A stretch of DNA of 30,146 nt from Gammaproteobacteria bacterium UBA5078 (GTDB lineage: Bacteria; Pseudomonadota; Gammaproteobacteria; Pseudomonadales; Pseudohongiellaceae). A program made the position numbers and the translations under genes. Below the pieces are notes generated by a model that saw nothing but the letters and a program-made list of their open reading frames with translations, was not told the origin of the DNA and made no database searches. Shown one piece after another: positions 1-6,640 of the stretch (position 1 is its first letter; each line of letters starts with the position of its first letter). The stretch spans positions 137,509 through 167,654 of the forward strand of contig DIAM01000021.1 in assembly GCA_002416505.1 (NCBI GenBank), in the 5' to 3' direction.

Positions 1-1829
1 CTTGCCCCGCGCCAGCCGATCATGGGGTTCGCTTCCTGTGGTTCGAACTGCTGCCCGCCTATGAGGTTGGCATACTCATTACTCTTGAAGTCACTCATCC
101 GCAGGATCACCGGGTGCGGATACGAGGCGGCGGCGATCTTGGCGATACCGTGGGCCAGCGTATCGACAAAATACTGCTCTTTGTCCGCGTAGGACGCAGT
201 CAGTGCTTCTATCTGCTTGCGCACCGGCGCGCTGCTAAGCTGTGCGAATCTAGTCAATGCTAGCGGGTGAATCTTAATGATGTTGTTGATCATGAACTCC
301 ATGCGTGCGAGCCCAATGCCATCGGCGGGCAGGCGCCACCAGCGCAGCGCCGCAGCGGGATTGGCGAGGTTGAGCATGACCTTGGTACGAGTCTTTGGAA
401 TCTTCTGCGCATCGAGCGAGGCGACCGAGAACTCCCCTATACCGCTGTAGACGAAGCCCTCCTCCCCCTCGGCGCAGGACACGGTAATCTCTTGGCCAGT
501 TTTCAACACCTGGGTGGCATTGCTGCAACCGACGATGGCGGGCAGGCCGAGTTCTCGACTCACGATCGCGGCGTGGGATGTCCTGCCTCCGTGATCGGTA
601 ATGATAGCGGCGGCGCGCTTCATCAGGGGCACCCAATCTGGGTCCGTGTTGCCCGTCACGAGGATGGCGTCTTTGGGGAAGCGTTCTATCTGGTCGGGGC
701 TATCGAGCCGGAATACTTTGCCTACGGCGATGGCATCGCCAACGCTATAACCCTGCGCAAGCAGCTTGCCCTTGTTCTTGAGACTGTAGCGCCGCAAGCC
801 ACTCGCCTCTTTGCGCGACTGCACCGTCTCCGGACGCGCCTGAACGATGAACAGTTCGCCGGATACGCCATCCTTCGCCCACTCCATATCCATAGCGCGA
901 CCATAGTGTTTCTCGATGCTGCACGCCCAACGCGCCAGCTGCACTATGTCCTTGTCGTCCAGCACGAAGTTAGCCTGTTCTTTCCTAGTCGTTCCCCGAG
1001 TCGCTACCGGGCTCGAGCCTCCCTTAGAGTACACGACCTTCTCCGCCTTCTTGCCGCAGCTCTTCTCGATGATGGGCACGAGACCCTTAGTGGCGAGGAA
1101 GGGTTTGTAGACCATGTATTCATCGGGGTCGACCGTGCCCTGTACCACGGCCTCGCCCAAGCCCCAGGCCGCGTTGATCAGCACCGCATCGGGGAAGCCT
1201 GTTTCGGTGTCGATGGAAAACATGACTCCTGCCCCCGCCTTATCCGAGCGCACCATCGTCTGCACGCCCACCGACAACGCTACATCCATATGCTGGAAAC
1301 CGTTGTTCTCGCGATAGGCGATGGCACGATCGGTGAACAATGAGGCATAGCAGCGTCGACAGGCCTCGATGAGAGACTTCTCCCCGGTGATATTCAGGAA
1401 ACTCTCCTGCTGACCGGCGAAGCTGGCATCCGGAAGATCCTCGGCCGTGGCACTACTGCGTACCGCCACCGCGACATTGCGCTTGCCCTGTCCCAGCGCG
1501 CGATACGCCGCAAACAAGTCTTGCTGGATTTGCGCAGGAAATTCGGTCCCTACAAACAGGCCACGTATCCCCTTGCCCACCTGACCAAGATTGCTCTTGT
1601 CTTCCTTGAGTTTTGCCAGCCCCTGCTCGATCTTCTCTTTAAGCGCGTTATGTTCTAGGAAGGCCCAATAGGCCGCGGCGGTAATGGCGAAACCGTCGGG
1701 CACGCGAATGCCTTGTTTCTTTAGTTGACTGATCATTTCGCCAAGCGAGGCGTTCTTGCCACCCACGCGGCCAACATCTGTGTTGCGCGTATTGGCGAAC
1801 TGCATGAGGTAGGCGCTTTCTATGGTCAT
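1..1829 (-). CDS. ppsA: Phosphoenolpyruvate synthase (partial, C-terminus beyond window)
   Basis: Makes phosphoenolpyruvate from pyruvate and ATP (giving AMP and phosphate) in the cytoplasm, the entry step of gluconeogenesis. I translated the minus strand from ATG at 1829, which follows the Shine-Dalgarno AGGAG. The protein opens with the PPDK/PEP-synthase ATP-binding domain: GGKNASLGE at residues 23-31 and RSSATAEDLPDASFAGQQE at 124-142. The swivelling phosphohistidine domain carries GGRTSHAAIVSRE with His419, matching E. coli PpsA His421. The pyruvate-binding barrel starts near residue 470 and is cut after about 609 residues; the family is about 790 long, so roughly 180 residues lie outside. 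It starts 81 bp after the SulP gene on the same strand and may be its operon partner. The family call is secure; the biological link to sulfide oxidation is not. Confidence 0.95.
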   Translation of the reverse strand, partial: MTIESAYLMQFANTRNTDVGRVGGKNASLGEMISQLKKQGIRVPDGFAITAAAYWAFLEHNALKEKIEQGLAKLKEDKSNLGQVGKGIRGLFVGTEFPAQIQQDLFAAYRALGQGKRNVAVAVRSSATAEDLPDASFAGQQESFLNITGEKSLIEACRRCYASLFTDRAIAYRENNGFQHMDVALSVGVQTMVRSDKAGAGVMFSIDTETGFPDAVLINAAWGLGEAVVQGTVDPDEYMVYKPFLATKGLVPIIEKSCGKKAEKVVYSKGGSSPVATRGTTRKEQANFVLDDKDIVQLARWACSIEKHYGRAMDMEWAKDGVSGELFIVQARPETVQSRKEASGLRRYSLKNKGKLLAQGYSVGDAIAVGKVFRLDSPDQIERFPKDAILVTGNTDPDWVPLMKRAAAIITDHGGRTSHAAIVSRELGLPAIVGCSNATQVLKTGQEITVSCAEGEEGFVYSGIGEFSVASLDAQKIPKTRTKVMLNLANPAAALRWWRLPADGIGLARMEFMINNIIKIHPLALTRFAQLSSAPVRKQIEALTASYADKEQYFVDTLAHGIAKIAAASYPHPVILRMSDFKSNEYANLIGGQQFEPQEANPMIGWRGA

Positions 1830-1910
1830 GACAATCACTCCTAGAGATTCCGTTGGCGTTTGCCCCAGGGGCGTTTGAATTAGATGAGCTCGAGCCGAGT
1901 ACGGGGGAGA

Positions 1911-3635
1911 CTAGGTCAGGCCCAGCTTCGCCTTCACATCATTGAATGCATCGTACTGGCTTAGATAGACTTGGCCGGTCAGATGAGACAGGAAATCGGA
2001 CTTGACCAGCATGTCCATTACCGGGCCCTTGATCTCGGACAAATTGAGCGTAATGCCTTGTTGCTTGAGCTGCAGGTTGATCGCCTCGAGAGTCTCCAAT
2101 GCGGTGTAATCGATCTCGTTCATCGCCGTGCACATGAGGATGACATGGGCAATCGCACCATTCTTAAAGGTGGCAAGCTGTACATACTCCTCTAGGAACG
2201 CCGCATTAGCGAAGAATAAACTCTCGTCTAGACGGAGGGTAAGAATCTGGGGGTCACGCTCCACTTCATAGCGGCGCACATTACGGAAGTGTTCGCTGCC
2301 AGCAATGAGACCGACCTCGGCAATATGCGGCTTCGAGGTGCGGTATAGATGCAGGCTGATCGACACCATGATGCCGGCGGAGACCCCTGCCTCGACGCCG
2401 AAGATCAGCGTGAGGAGCATCGTCACGAGAATCGCGAAGGTATCCCCTTTCGAGATTTTCCAGGTCTTGCCTATCACCGAGAAGTCGACCAGTGCCATGA
2501 CTGCGACAATGATCGTAGCCGCCAGCGTGGCTGTTGGCAGGGAGTATAGTAGCGGTGTAAGAAACAGTGAGACCAAGGCGATCATGGCCGCAGTCATGAG
2601 GCTAGCAGCCTGGGTTACGGCACCCGCGTCGAAGTTAACGACGGAGCGCGAGAAACCACCCGTCACCGGCAGGCCACCGGAGAATGCCGAGGCGACGTTG
2701 GCGGCGCCGAGCCCGATCAGCTCCTGATCCGCATCGATGCGCTCCTGTCGTTTAGCGCCAAGGGTTCTGCCCACGGACACCGACTCCACGTAACCAATGA
2801 TAGAGATCAGCAATGCAGGTAGCCACAGCGCGTTGACCAGATCCATTGAGAAGTCCGGCAGCAACAGGGGTGGCAGGCCCTTCGGGATCGTGCCAACTAC
2901 GGCGACTCCCTGCGCTTCGAGGGCAAAGAATTTAACAAAGACGATGGTGAGAATCACCGCGATGACAGGCGTGACCTTCGTCAGCAACGCAGCGCGCCGC
3001 TTACCCATGCCGAGCCTCGTCAGCAAGCTGACGCCTTGCAGTCTCACGAAGTACAGTAGGGCCAGAACGCCGCTGCCTAACAGCAAGGTGATGTAATTGG
3101 TCTGCGGCAAGTGCTCCCACAGAGAGCGCAACAACTCATCGAGCGTGTCACCACCGGCCTGAATACCTAGCAGATGCCGAAACTGGCTCAACGCGATAAT
3201 AATGGCCGATGCCGTGATAAAGGCGGAAACCACCGTGTGTGAGAGGAAATTGGCGAGAAAGCCCAGGCGCATGAAGCCGAATAACATCAGCATAGCGCCA
3301 GAGAGTGCTGCCAACGTGATCGCCGCAGAGGCAGGGCTGACCCCACTATTGGCGGAAACCTCGCCCACGGCAGCCGCCGTCATGAGCGCCGCGATCGCGA
3401 CAGGCCCGACGGACAAAGTGCTGCTACTACCAAACAAGCCATATACGGCCAAAGGCAGAATGCTCGCATACAGACCGACCTCGGCGGGCAGTCCTGCGAG
3501 CAGGGCATAGGCCAAGGACTGCGGAATGAGCATGATCGTCACGATGGTCGCCGCGATCGCATCGCTGCTGAAGGCGGCACTATCGTAGCGCCGCATCCAC
3601 CGTAATGCAGGTAGCAGTTTCTCGCCTCTACTCAT
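1911..3635 (-). CDS. SulP family anion (sulfate) permease with STAS domain
   Basis: Inner-membrane SLC26/SulP transporter of 574 residues, the normal family length. The first 430 or so residues are mostly hydrophobic helices, with the family's early PQSLAYALLAGLPAEVGLY segment and a later GGLPVTGGFSRSVVN segment. A cytoplasmic STAS domain occupies about 455-570, with the core NEIDYTALETLE. The ATG at 3635 follows GGAGGG at a spacing of 8. Substrates in the family include sulfate, bicarbonate and other anions, and sequence alone does not decide which. It lies 76 bp downstream of the sulfide:quinone oxidoreductase fusion on the same strand. That suggests movement of sulfate or another oxidised sulfur anion linked to sulfide oxidation, but bicarbonate is an open alternative. 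Confidence 0.92.
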   Translation of the reverse strand: MSRGEKLLPALRWMRRYDSAAFSSDAIAATIVTIMLIPQSLAYALLAGLPAEVGLYASILPLAVYGLFGSSSTLSVGPVAIAALMTAAAVGEVSANSGVSPASAAITLAALSGAMLMLFGFMRLGFLANFLSHTVVSAFITASAIIIALSQFRHLLGIQAGGDTLDELLRSLWEHLPQTNYITLLLGSGVLALLYFVRLQGVSLLTRLGMGKRRAALLTKVTPVIAVILTIVFVKFFALEAQGVAVVGTIPKGLPPLLLPDFSMDLVNALWLPALLISIIGYVESVSVGRTLGAKRQERIDADQELIGLGAANVASAFSGGLPVTGGFSRSVVNFDAGAVTQAASLMTAAMIALVSLFLTPLLYSLPTATLAATIIVAVMALVDFSVIGKTWKISKGDTFAILVTMLLTLIFGVEAGVSAGIMVSISLHLYRTSKPHIAEVGLIAGSEHFRNVRRYEVERDPQILTLRLDESLFFANAAFLEEYVQLATFKNGAIAHVILMCTAMNEIDYTALETLEAINLQLKQQGITLNLSEIKGPVMDMLVKSDFLSHLTGQVYLSQYDAFNDVKAKLGLT

Positions 3636-3711
3636 CGATGAAATCCCTCCGGCCTAAGCCGCACTGTTTCGTCCTGCTTCGCAATGACCGTGCTCCCGAA
3701 CTGTGCTCATA

Positions 3712-5421
3712 CTAAGGCTGTAGTGACTTCAATTCCTTTGGCTTCGCTAGCCATTCGCGCCCCTTCAACATGGCATGCCAGTACACGCTAGGGAGGACAT
3801 CTTTCTTGAGTATCCATGCCGCGCGCGTGGCCTTGGTTCCGTCGACTAATGCTAGGGGAAACGATGGGAGCAATTTGCCGCCGTAGCCGAATTCGGCGAG
3901 CACGATCTTGCCTCGCTCTACCGTCAATGGGCATGAGCCATAGCCGTCATAACCTGCCTCGAGTGCCCGCTGATGCATCGCACTTATGACATTCGCAGCC
4001 ACTACCGGTGCCTGTTTGCGCACCGCCGCCATCGTCTTCGCGTTAGGCGCATTGGTCACATCGCCAAGGCCCCAGATATTCGCGAATTGTTTCTGTTGCA
4101 GCGTGAACTGATCGACATCGAGCCAACCGGCCGCATCGGCCAACACACTCTTGGCGACAAACTCGGGTGCCTTCTGAGGCGGGCAGACGTGGAGCATGTC
4201 AAACTCCTCACAAATCACCTCGCCCTCGTTCGCAGGATCGCCCGACTTAAAATAGGCGCGTCTATTCTCCCCATCCACTTCCACTAGGGTGTATTTGAAA
4301 TGGAGCTTGGCGCGATACTTGTCGATGTAACTTTGCAAGGCGGGCACATAAGCCGCAACTCCGAATAGGACGGCGCCGGCATTGTAGAAGTCGATATTGA
4401 TATCTTCTAGCACGCCACTTCTAAACCAATGATCGGCCGAGAGATAGAGCGCTTTTTGAGGTGCCCCAGCACACTTAATAGGCATTGGCGGCTGTGTGAA
4501 GATGGCCCGGCCCTTCTTGAGTCCCTTCACCAACTCCCAAGTATAAGGAGCATGCTTATAGGAATAGTTTGAGGTCACGCCATTCTTACCAAGGCTCTCT
4601 CTGAGGCCCTTGATCCCGTCCCAATCCAGCACGAGGCCTGGCGCAACAATCAATTGCTGATAGTGTAGAGACTGCCCATTGTCCAACTGCACCGTGTTGT
4701 CCTGCGGCGCTAAACCCACTACGGACTGCTTGATCCAAGAGACCCCTTGCGGGATGAGTTCGCGCGTATTGCGCTGCGTCTGCGTGTCGCTGAACACGCC
4801 GCCTCCCACCATCGTCCAACCCGGTTGGTAATAGTGTTTCTCGGCAGGATCGACGAGGGCGATGCGCAGCCCGCCCTGACGCTTTAACAAACTCGACGCC
4901 ACCGCGATACCGCCGGAGCCCGCGCCGACAATTACTACGTCATAGCTGGGCACTGCATTATCTACTATCGTTTTAACTGTCGCGCTCATAGGAATATCTC
5001 CATTATAGGGTTTGATTGACTCCGCAACATCGAAGCCACAATCTTTTGCCTTCGCCACTACCTGATCTACCGGAGTACCTTGGCTGACGCTCGCGGCGGC
5101 CCATAAGCAGGTAGAGCGATTACCGGTGCGGCAATAGGCATGTACTTTTTTACCCGCGGCCTCAGCGCGGCCAAGCAGTTCGGCGAACTCCGTCACCTGC
5201 TCGGGCGTCTGCTCGCCGGATCGAAAGGGAATGGAGATGATCTCGATACCCAACTGTAGCGCCAATGGCGTCAGTTCCTCCACAGTCGGCTGGTCTTGGG
5301 ACTCCGCGTCGGGGCGATTACACACCAGTGTCGTCACGCCCTCGTGACGTAACTGCTCCAAATCCTTTGGCTGCACCTGGGCAGACACTGTAAGCGTGTC
5401 ACTGAGAATCATCAATCGCAT
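3712..5421 (-). CDS. Fused rhodanese-loop/DUF442-type domain and sulfide:quinone oxidoreductase
   Basis: A two-domain protein of 569 residues. Residues 1-140 form a DUF442/TIGR01244-type (phosphatase-fold) domain with the loop YCRTGNRS, Cys97 to Arg102. That CxxGxR spacing is the six-residue rhodanese type rather than the CX5R of tyrosine phosphatases. Residues 158-569 are an FAD oxidoreductase of the SQR family most like mitochondrial SQOR: GAGSGG at 166-171, KCAGAPQK with Cys317, GLGD for FAD at 451-454, and GSCPLT with Cys497. The two cysteines correspond to the redox pair of human SQOR (Cys201 and Cys379). The expected reaction is sulfide oxidation at the membrane with electrons to quinone; the N-terminal domain may take the sulfane sulfur (inference). 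ATG at 5421 follows TAGGAG. This fusion occurs in other proteobacteria and is usually annotated only by its folds. Confidence 0.9.
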   Translation of the reverse strand: MRLMILSDTLTVSAQVQPKDLEQLRHEGVTTLVCNRPDAESQDQPTVEELTPLALQLGIEIISIPFRSGEQTPEQVTEFAELLGRAEAAGKKVHAYCRTGNRSTCLWAAASVSQGTPVDQVVAKAKDCGFDVAESIKPYNGDIPMSATVKTIVDNAVPSYDVVIVGAGSGGIAVASSLLKRQGGLRIALVDPAEKHYYQPGWTMVGGGVFSDTQTQRNTRELIPQGVSWIKQSVVGLAPQDNTVQLDNGQSLHYQQLIVAPGLVLDWDGIKGLRESLGKNGVTSNYSYKHAPYTWELVKGLKKGRAIFTQPPMPIKCAGAPQKALYLSADHWFRSGVLEDINIDFYNAGAVLFGVAAYVPALQSYIDKYRAKLHFKYTLVEVDGENRRAYFKSGDPANEGEVICEEFDMLHVCPPQKAPEFVAKSVLADAAGWLDVDQFTLQQKQFANIWGLGDVTNAPNAKTMAAVRKQAPVVAANVISAMHQRALEAGYDGYGSCPLTVERGKIVLAEFGYGGKLLPSFPLALVDGTKATRAAWILKKDVLPSVYWHAMLKGREWLAKPKELKSLQP

Positions 5422-5470
5422 AGCCCACTCCTAATGCCGCCTCGGCCAGCTCGCCAAAGGCTGCGAATCT

Positions 5471-5560
5471 CTACAACAAGAATATCCAGACCGCCCAACA
5501 AAGCAGTGCAGTAACGAGAGGTACCAACATCATCGCGATCATGTATCGAATCTGAGTCAT
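5471..5560 (-). CDS. 29-residue single-helix membrane peptide ahead of the SQR fusion
   Basis: A short reading frame, ATG at 5560 to TAG at 5471, coding for 29 residues. The start has a good ribosome binding site, AGGAG seven bases upstream. The peptide begins MTQIRYMIAMM, continues as an uninterrupted hydrophobic helix from about residue 7 to 29, and ends WIFLL. It has one positive charge near the start and none after the helix. It ends 49 bp before the SQR fusion start, on the same strand, and appears to be the first gene after the AT-rich control region. Small one-helix subunits of similar size accompany respiratory enzymes (CydX with cytochrome bd is the known example), so an accessory role for SQR or SulP is possible. 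I know of no named family. It could also be a leader peptide. Confidence 0.55.
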   Translation of the reverse strand: MTQIRYMIAMMLVPLVTALLCWAVWIFLL

Positions 5561-5660
5561 AAATGGGCTCCTGAGATTTAAGAGGGAGACACCGAGCATT
5601 TACTACTCGGCCTGCGCTACTTACAGGTTATTGCACATGCTATGCCAGCTTCGAACAACA

Positions 5661-5694
5661 ATGATAACACCATGATAAATATAGTTATATTATC
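5661..5694 (-). promoter_or_regulatory. Candidate operator: repeated GATAA half sites and AT palindrome
   Basis: ATGATAA occurs at 5661-5667 and again at 5672-5678, 11 bp apart (one helical turn). The second copy is the left arm of an imperfect palindrome, 5674-5694, with outer arms GATAA and TTATC and a perfect inner core AATATA-gt-TATATT. AT-rich palindromes of this kind are used by ArsR-type persulfide sensors of the BigR/SqrR class, which control sulfide-oxidation genes. No such regulator lies in the window, so the assignment is inference. Confidence 0.4.
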
Positions 5695-5763
5695 TTAAGC
5701 TTGCGTATGAAAGAGTCGCTTAGCTACGGGTTCTGCCATTTTTGACAAATCATGACACGCAGA

Positions 5764-5793
5764 TTGCCACGGCGCCCTTGGGCACCATGGCAA
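5764..5793 (-). terminator. Strong hairpin downstream of the cytochrome gene
   Basis: A 30-base inverted repeat. In the minus-strand transcript 14 positions pair, two of them as G-U, around a central AA (in practice a 13-bp stem with loop CAAG). In the plus-strand transcript the two G-U pairs become A-C mismatches, so the structure favours the minus strand. It lies 90 bases after the cytochrome stop codon. No U tract follows, so it may be a pause, processing or weak termination site rather than a classic terminator. Confidence 0.45.
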
Positions 5794-5883
5794 ACGACGC
5801 TTGTTAAAAGTCACAACACAAAGTCTAAACGTAAACGAGGCGAGGTCTTAACCATCGCACCCGCTGCGAGTCTAGCTCAGGGC

Positions 5884-6336
5884 TCAAGAATTGATTTGAT
5901 GGCAGTTAACGCAGGCACCGGTAACACGAGCAGCTTCTGAGAAGCGGGGCGAGCTGCCCTCTGCGCTCATGCGCGCCCTGTTCACGGTAGAGATGAATCT
6001 GGCCATATCATCCTGCAGGAAGGTATGACGCACGGATAGTTCATCGTCACGGATGACATTGGCAAGCCGCTCGATGTTGCGCAGGGACTCGACAATCGAC
6101 GATTGCATATAAGTATCATTCTGCTCGCCTGCCATCAAGGCAACGTCTAGGCGCTGCACCTCGAATGCGAGCTGATGCATGCGCGAACGTAGCTGCGCAC
6201 CATCTACAAAATCGAAGGGGGGCGGGTTGGCGATCTGCGGGAATCCACCATTGCCACTGCTACAGGCACCGATGGCAGCGAGGGCGATGACAGCCAAGGT
6301 CGATCGGCACAGAACTTTTAGAGTAGCGCTATTCAT
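5884..6336 (-). CDS. Lipoprotein with C-terminal CxxCH haem site (cytochrome c'-like)
   Basis: 150 residues. A lipoprotein signal ends in AIGAC with lipid Cys25, so the protein should sit on the periplasmic face of a membrane. The body is predicted helical (residues 46-138), consistent with a four-helix cytochrome c' type bundle. One haem-binding motif, CVNCH (Cys142, Cys145, His146), lies at the extreme C-terminus with only four residues after it. ATG at 6336 is preceded by AAGGAA. It is a plausible electron carrier for the neighbouring sulfide oxidation genes, or a sensor of a small ligand; both are inferences. It resembles the lipoprotein at 25092 in plan (lipobox, helical body, terminal CxxCH) but the sequences are clearly different. 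The tail after CxxCH is shorter than I expect for cytochrome c'. Confidence 0.75.
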   Translation of the reverse strand: MNSATLKVLCRSTLAVIALAAIGACSSGNGGFPQIANPPPFDFVDGAQLRSRMHQLAFEVQRLDVALMAGEQNDTYMQSSIVESLRNIERLANVIRDDELSVRHTFLQDDMARFISTVNRARMSAEGSSPRFSEAARVTGACVNCHQINS

Positions 6337-6640
6337 ATTGAGAATTTCCTTTCTTAGTGAGTAGACCGATAGTCAAGCTAGTTAAGATATTGAGCGTTAA
6401 GCCGCCGCAATTCAATGCAAGGCGCTCTATATGTTGATCTAACGCAGACTAATCGCTGACTTCGTTAGCCTTTTCAAGCCGGTAGAAAATAGTTAACATC
6501 GCATCCTCCCTTCACGACACTCCAATCGAGTCAGGCCAATGAAGTAAACACTCTCCCATCGTCCCCGAACTATTTGGATGAATCGCCCACTGCCTACGCA
6601 CGCTCCGTGCTCCTGCAGTTGGGCCATTGAGAGTGTACTC
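6337..6640. other. Intergenic region, divergent between cytochrome and ABC-F genes
   Basis: 304 bases separating divergently transcribed genes. It must carry promoters in both directions, but I could not pick a convincing -35/-10 pair for either. It includes a possible 16-codon minus-strand frame (6449-6499) behind a GGGAGG sequence. Nothing else recognisable was seen. Confidence 0.4.

Larger units (their letters stand above)
5561..5883. other. Intergenic control region between cytochrome gene and SQR run
   Basis: 323 bases with no supported gene. Going leftwards on the minus strand it holds a strong 30-base hairpin (5764-5793), a clearly AT-rich stretch (about 5655-5760) with repeated GATAA/TTATC half sites, and a small leader hairpin with arms CCGAG/CTCGG (5592-5596 and 5606-5610). 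No convincing -35/-10 pair was found for the minus-strand genes. Confidence 0.5.

Noticed and set aside
267..1343. A 358-codon open frame on the plus strand
   Set aside because: It is antisense to the clear phosphoenolpyruvate synthase frame and has no recognisable motif; long antisense frames are expected from codon bias in this GC range.
1855..1877. Direct repeat GGCGTTTG (1855-1862 and 1870-1877) around a GCCCC/GGGGC inverted repeat before ppsA
   Set aside because: Short and GC-rich; a chance occurrence is likely and no regulator site of this form is known to me.
3712..5421. Loss of an SQR redox cysteine, suggested by GLGDVT where the human enzyme has GIGDCT
   Set aside because: The functional second cysteine of the human enzyme (Cys379) is in the later segment before PL, and this protein keeps it as Cys497 in GSCPLT.
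5752..5940. A 62-codon plus-strand frame over the hairpin region
   Set aside because: Basic, low-complexity translation, no ribosome binding site, and it runs into the cytochrome gene on the other strand.
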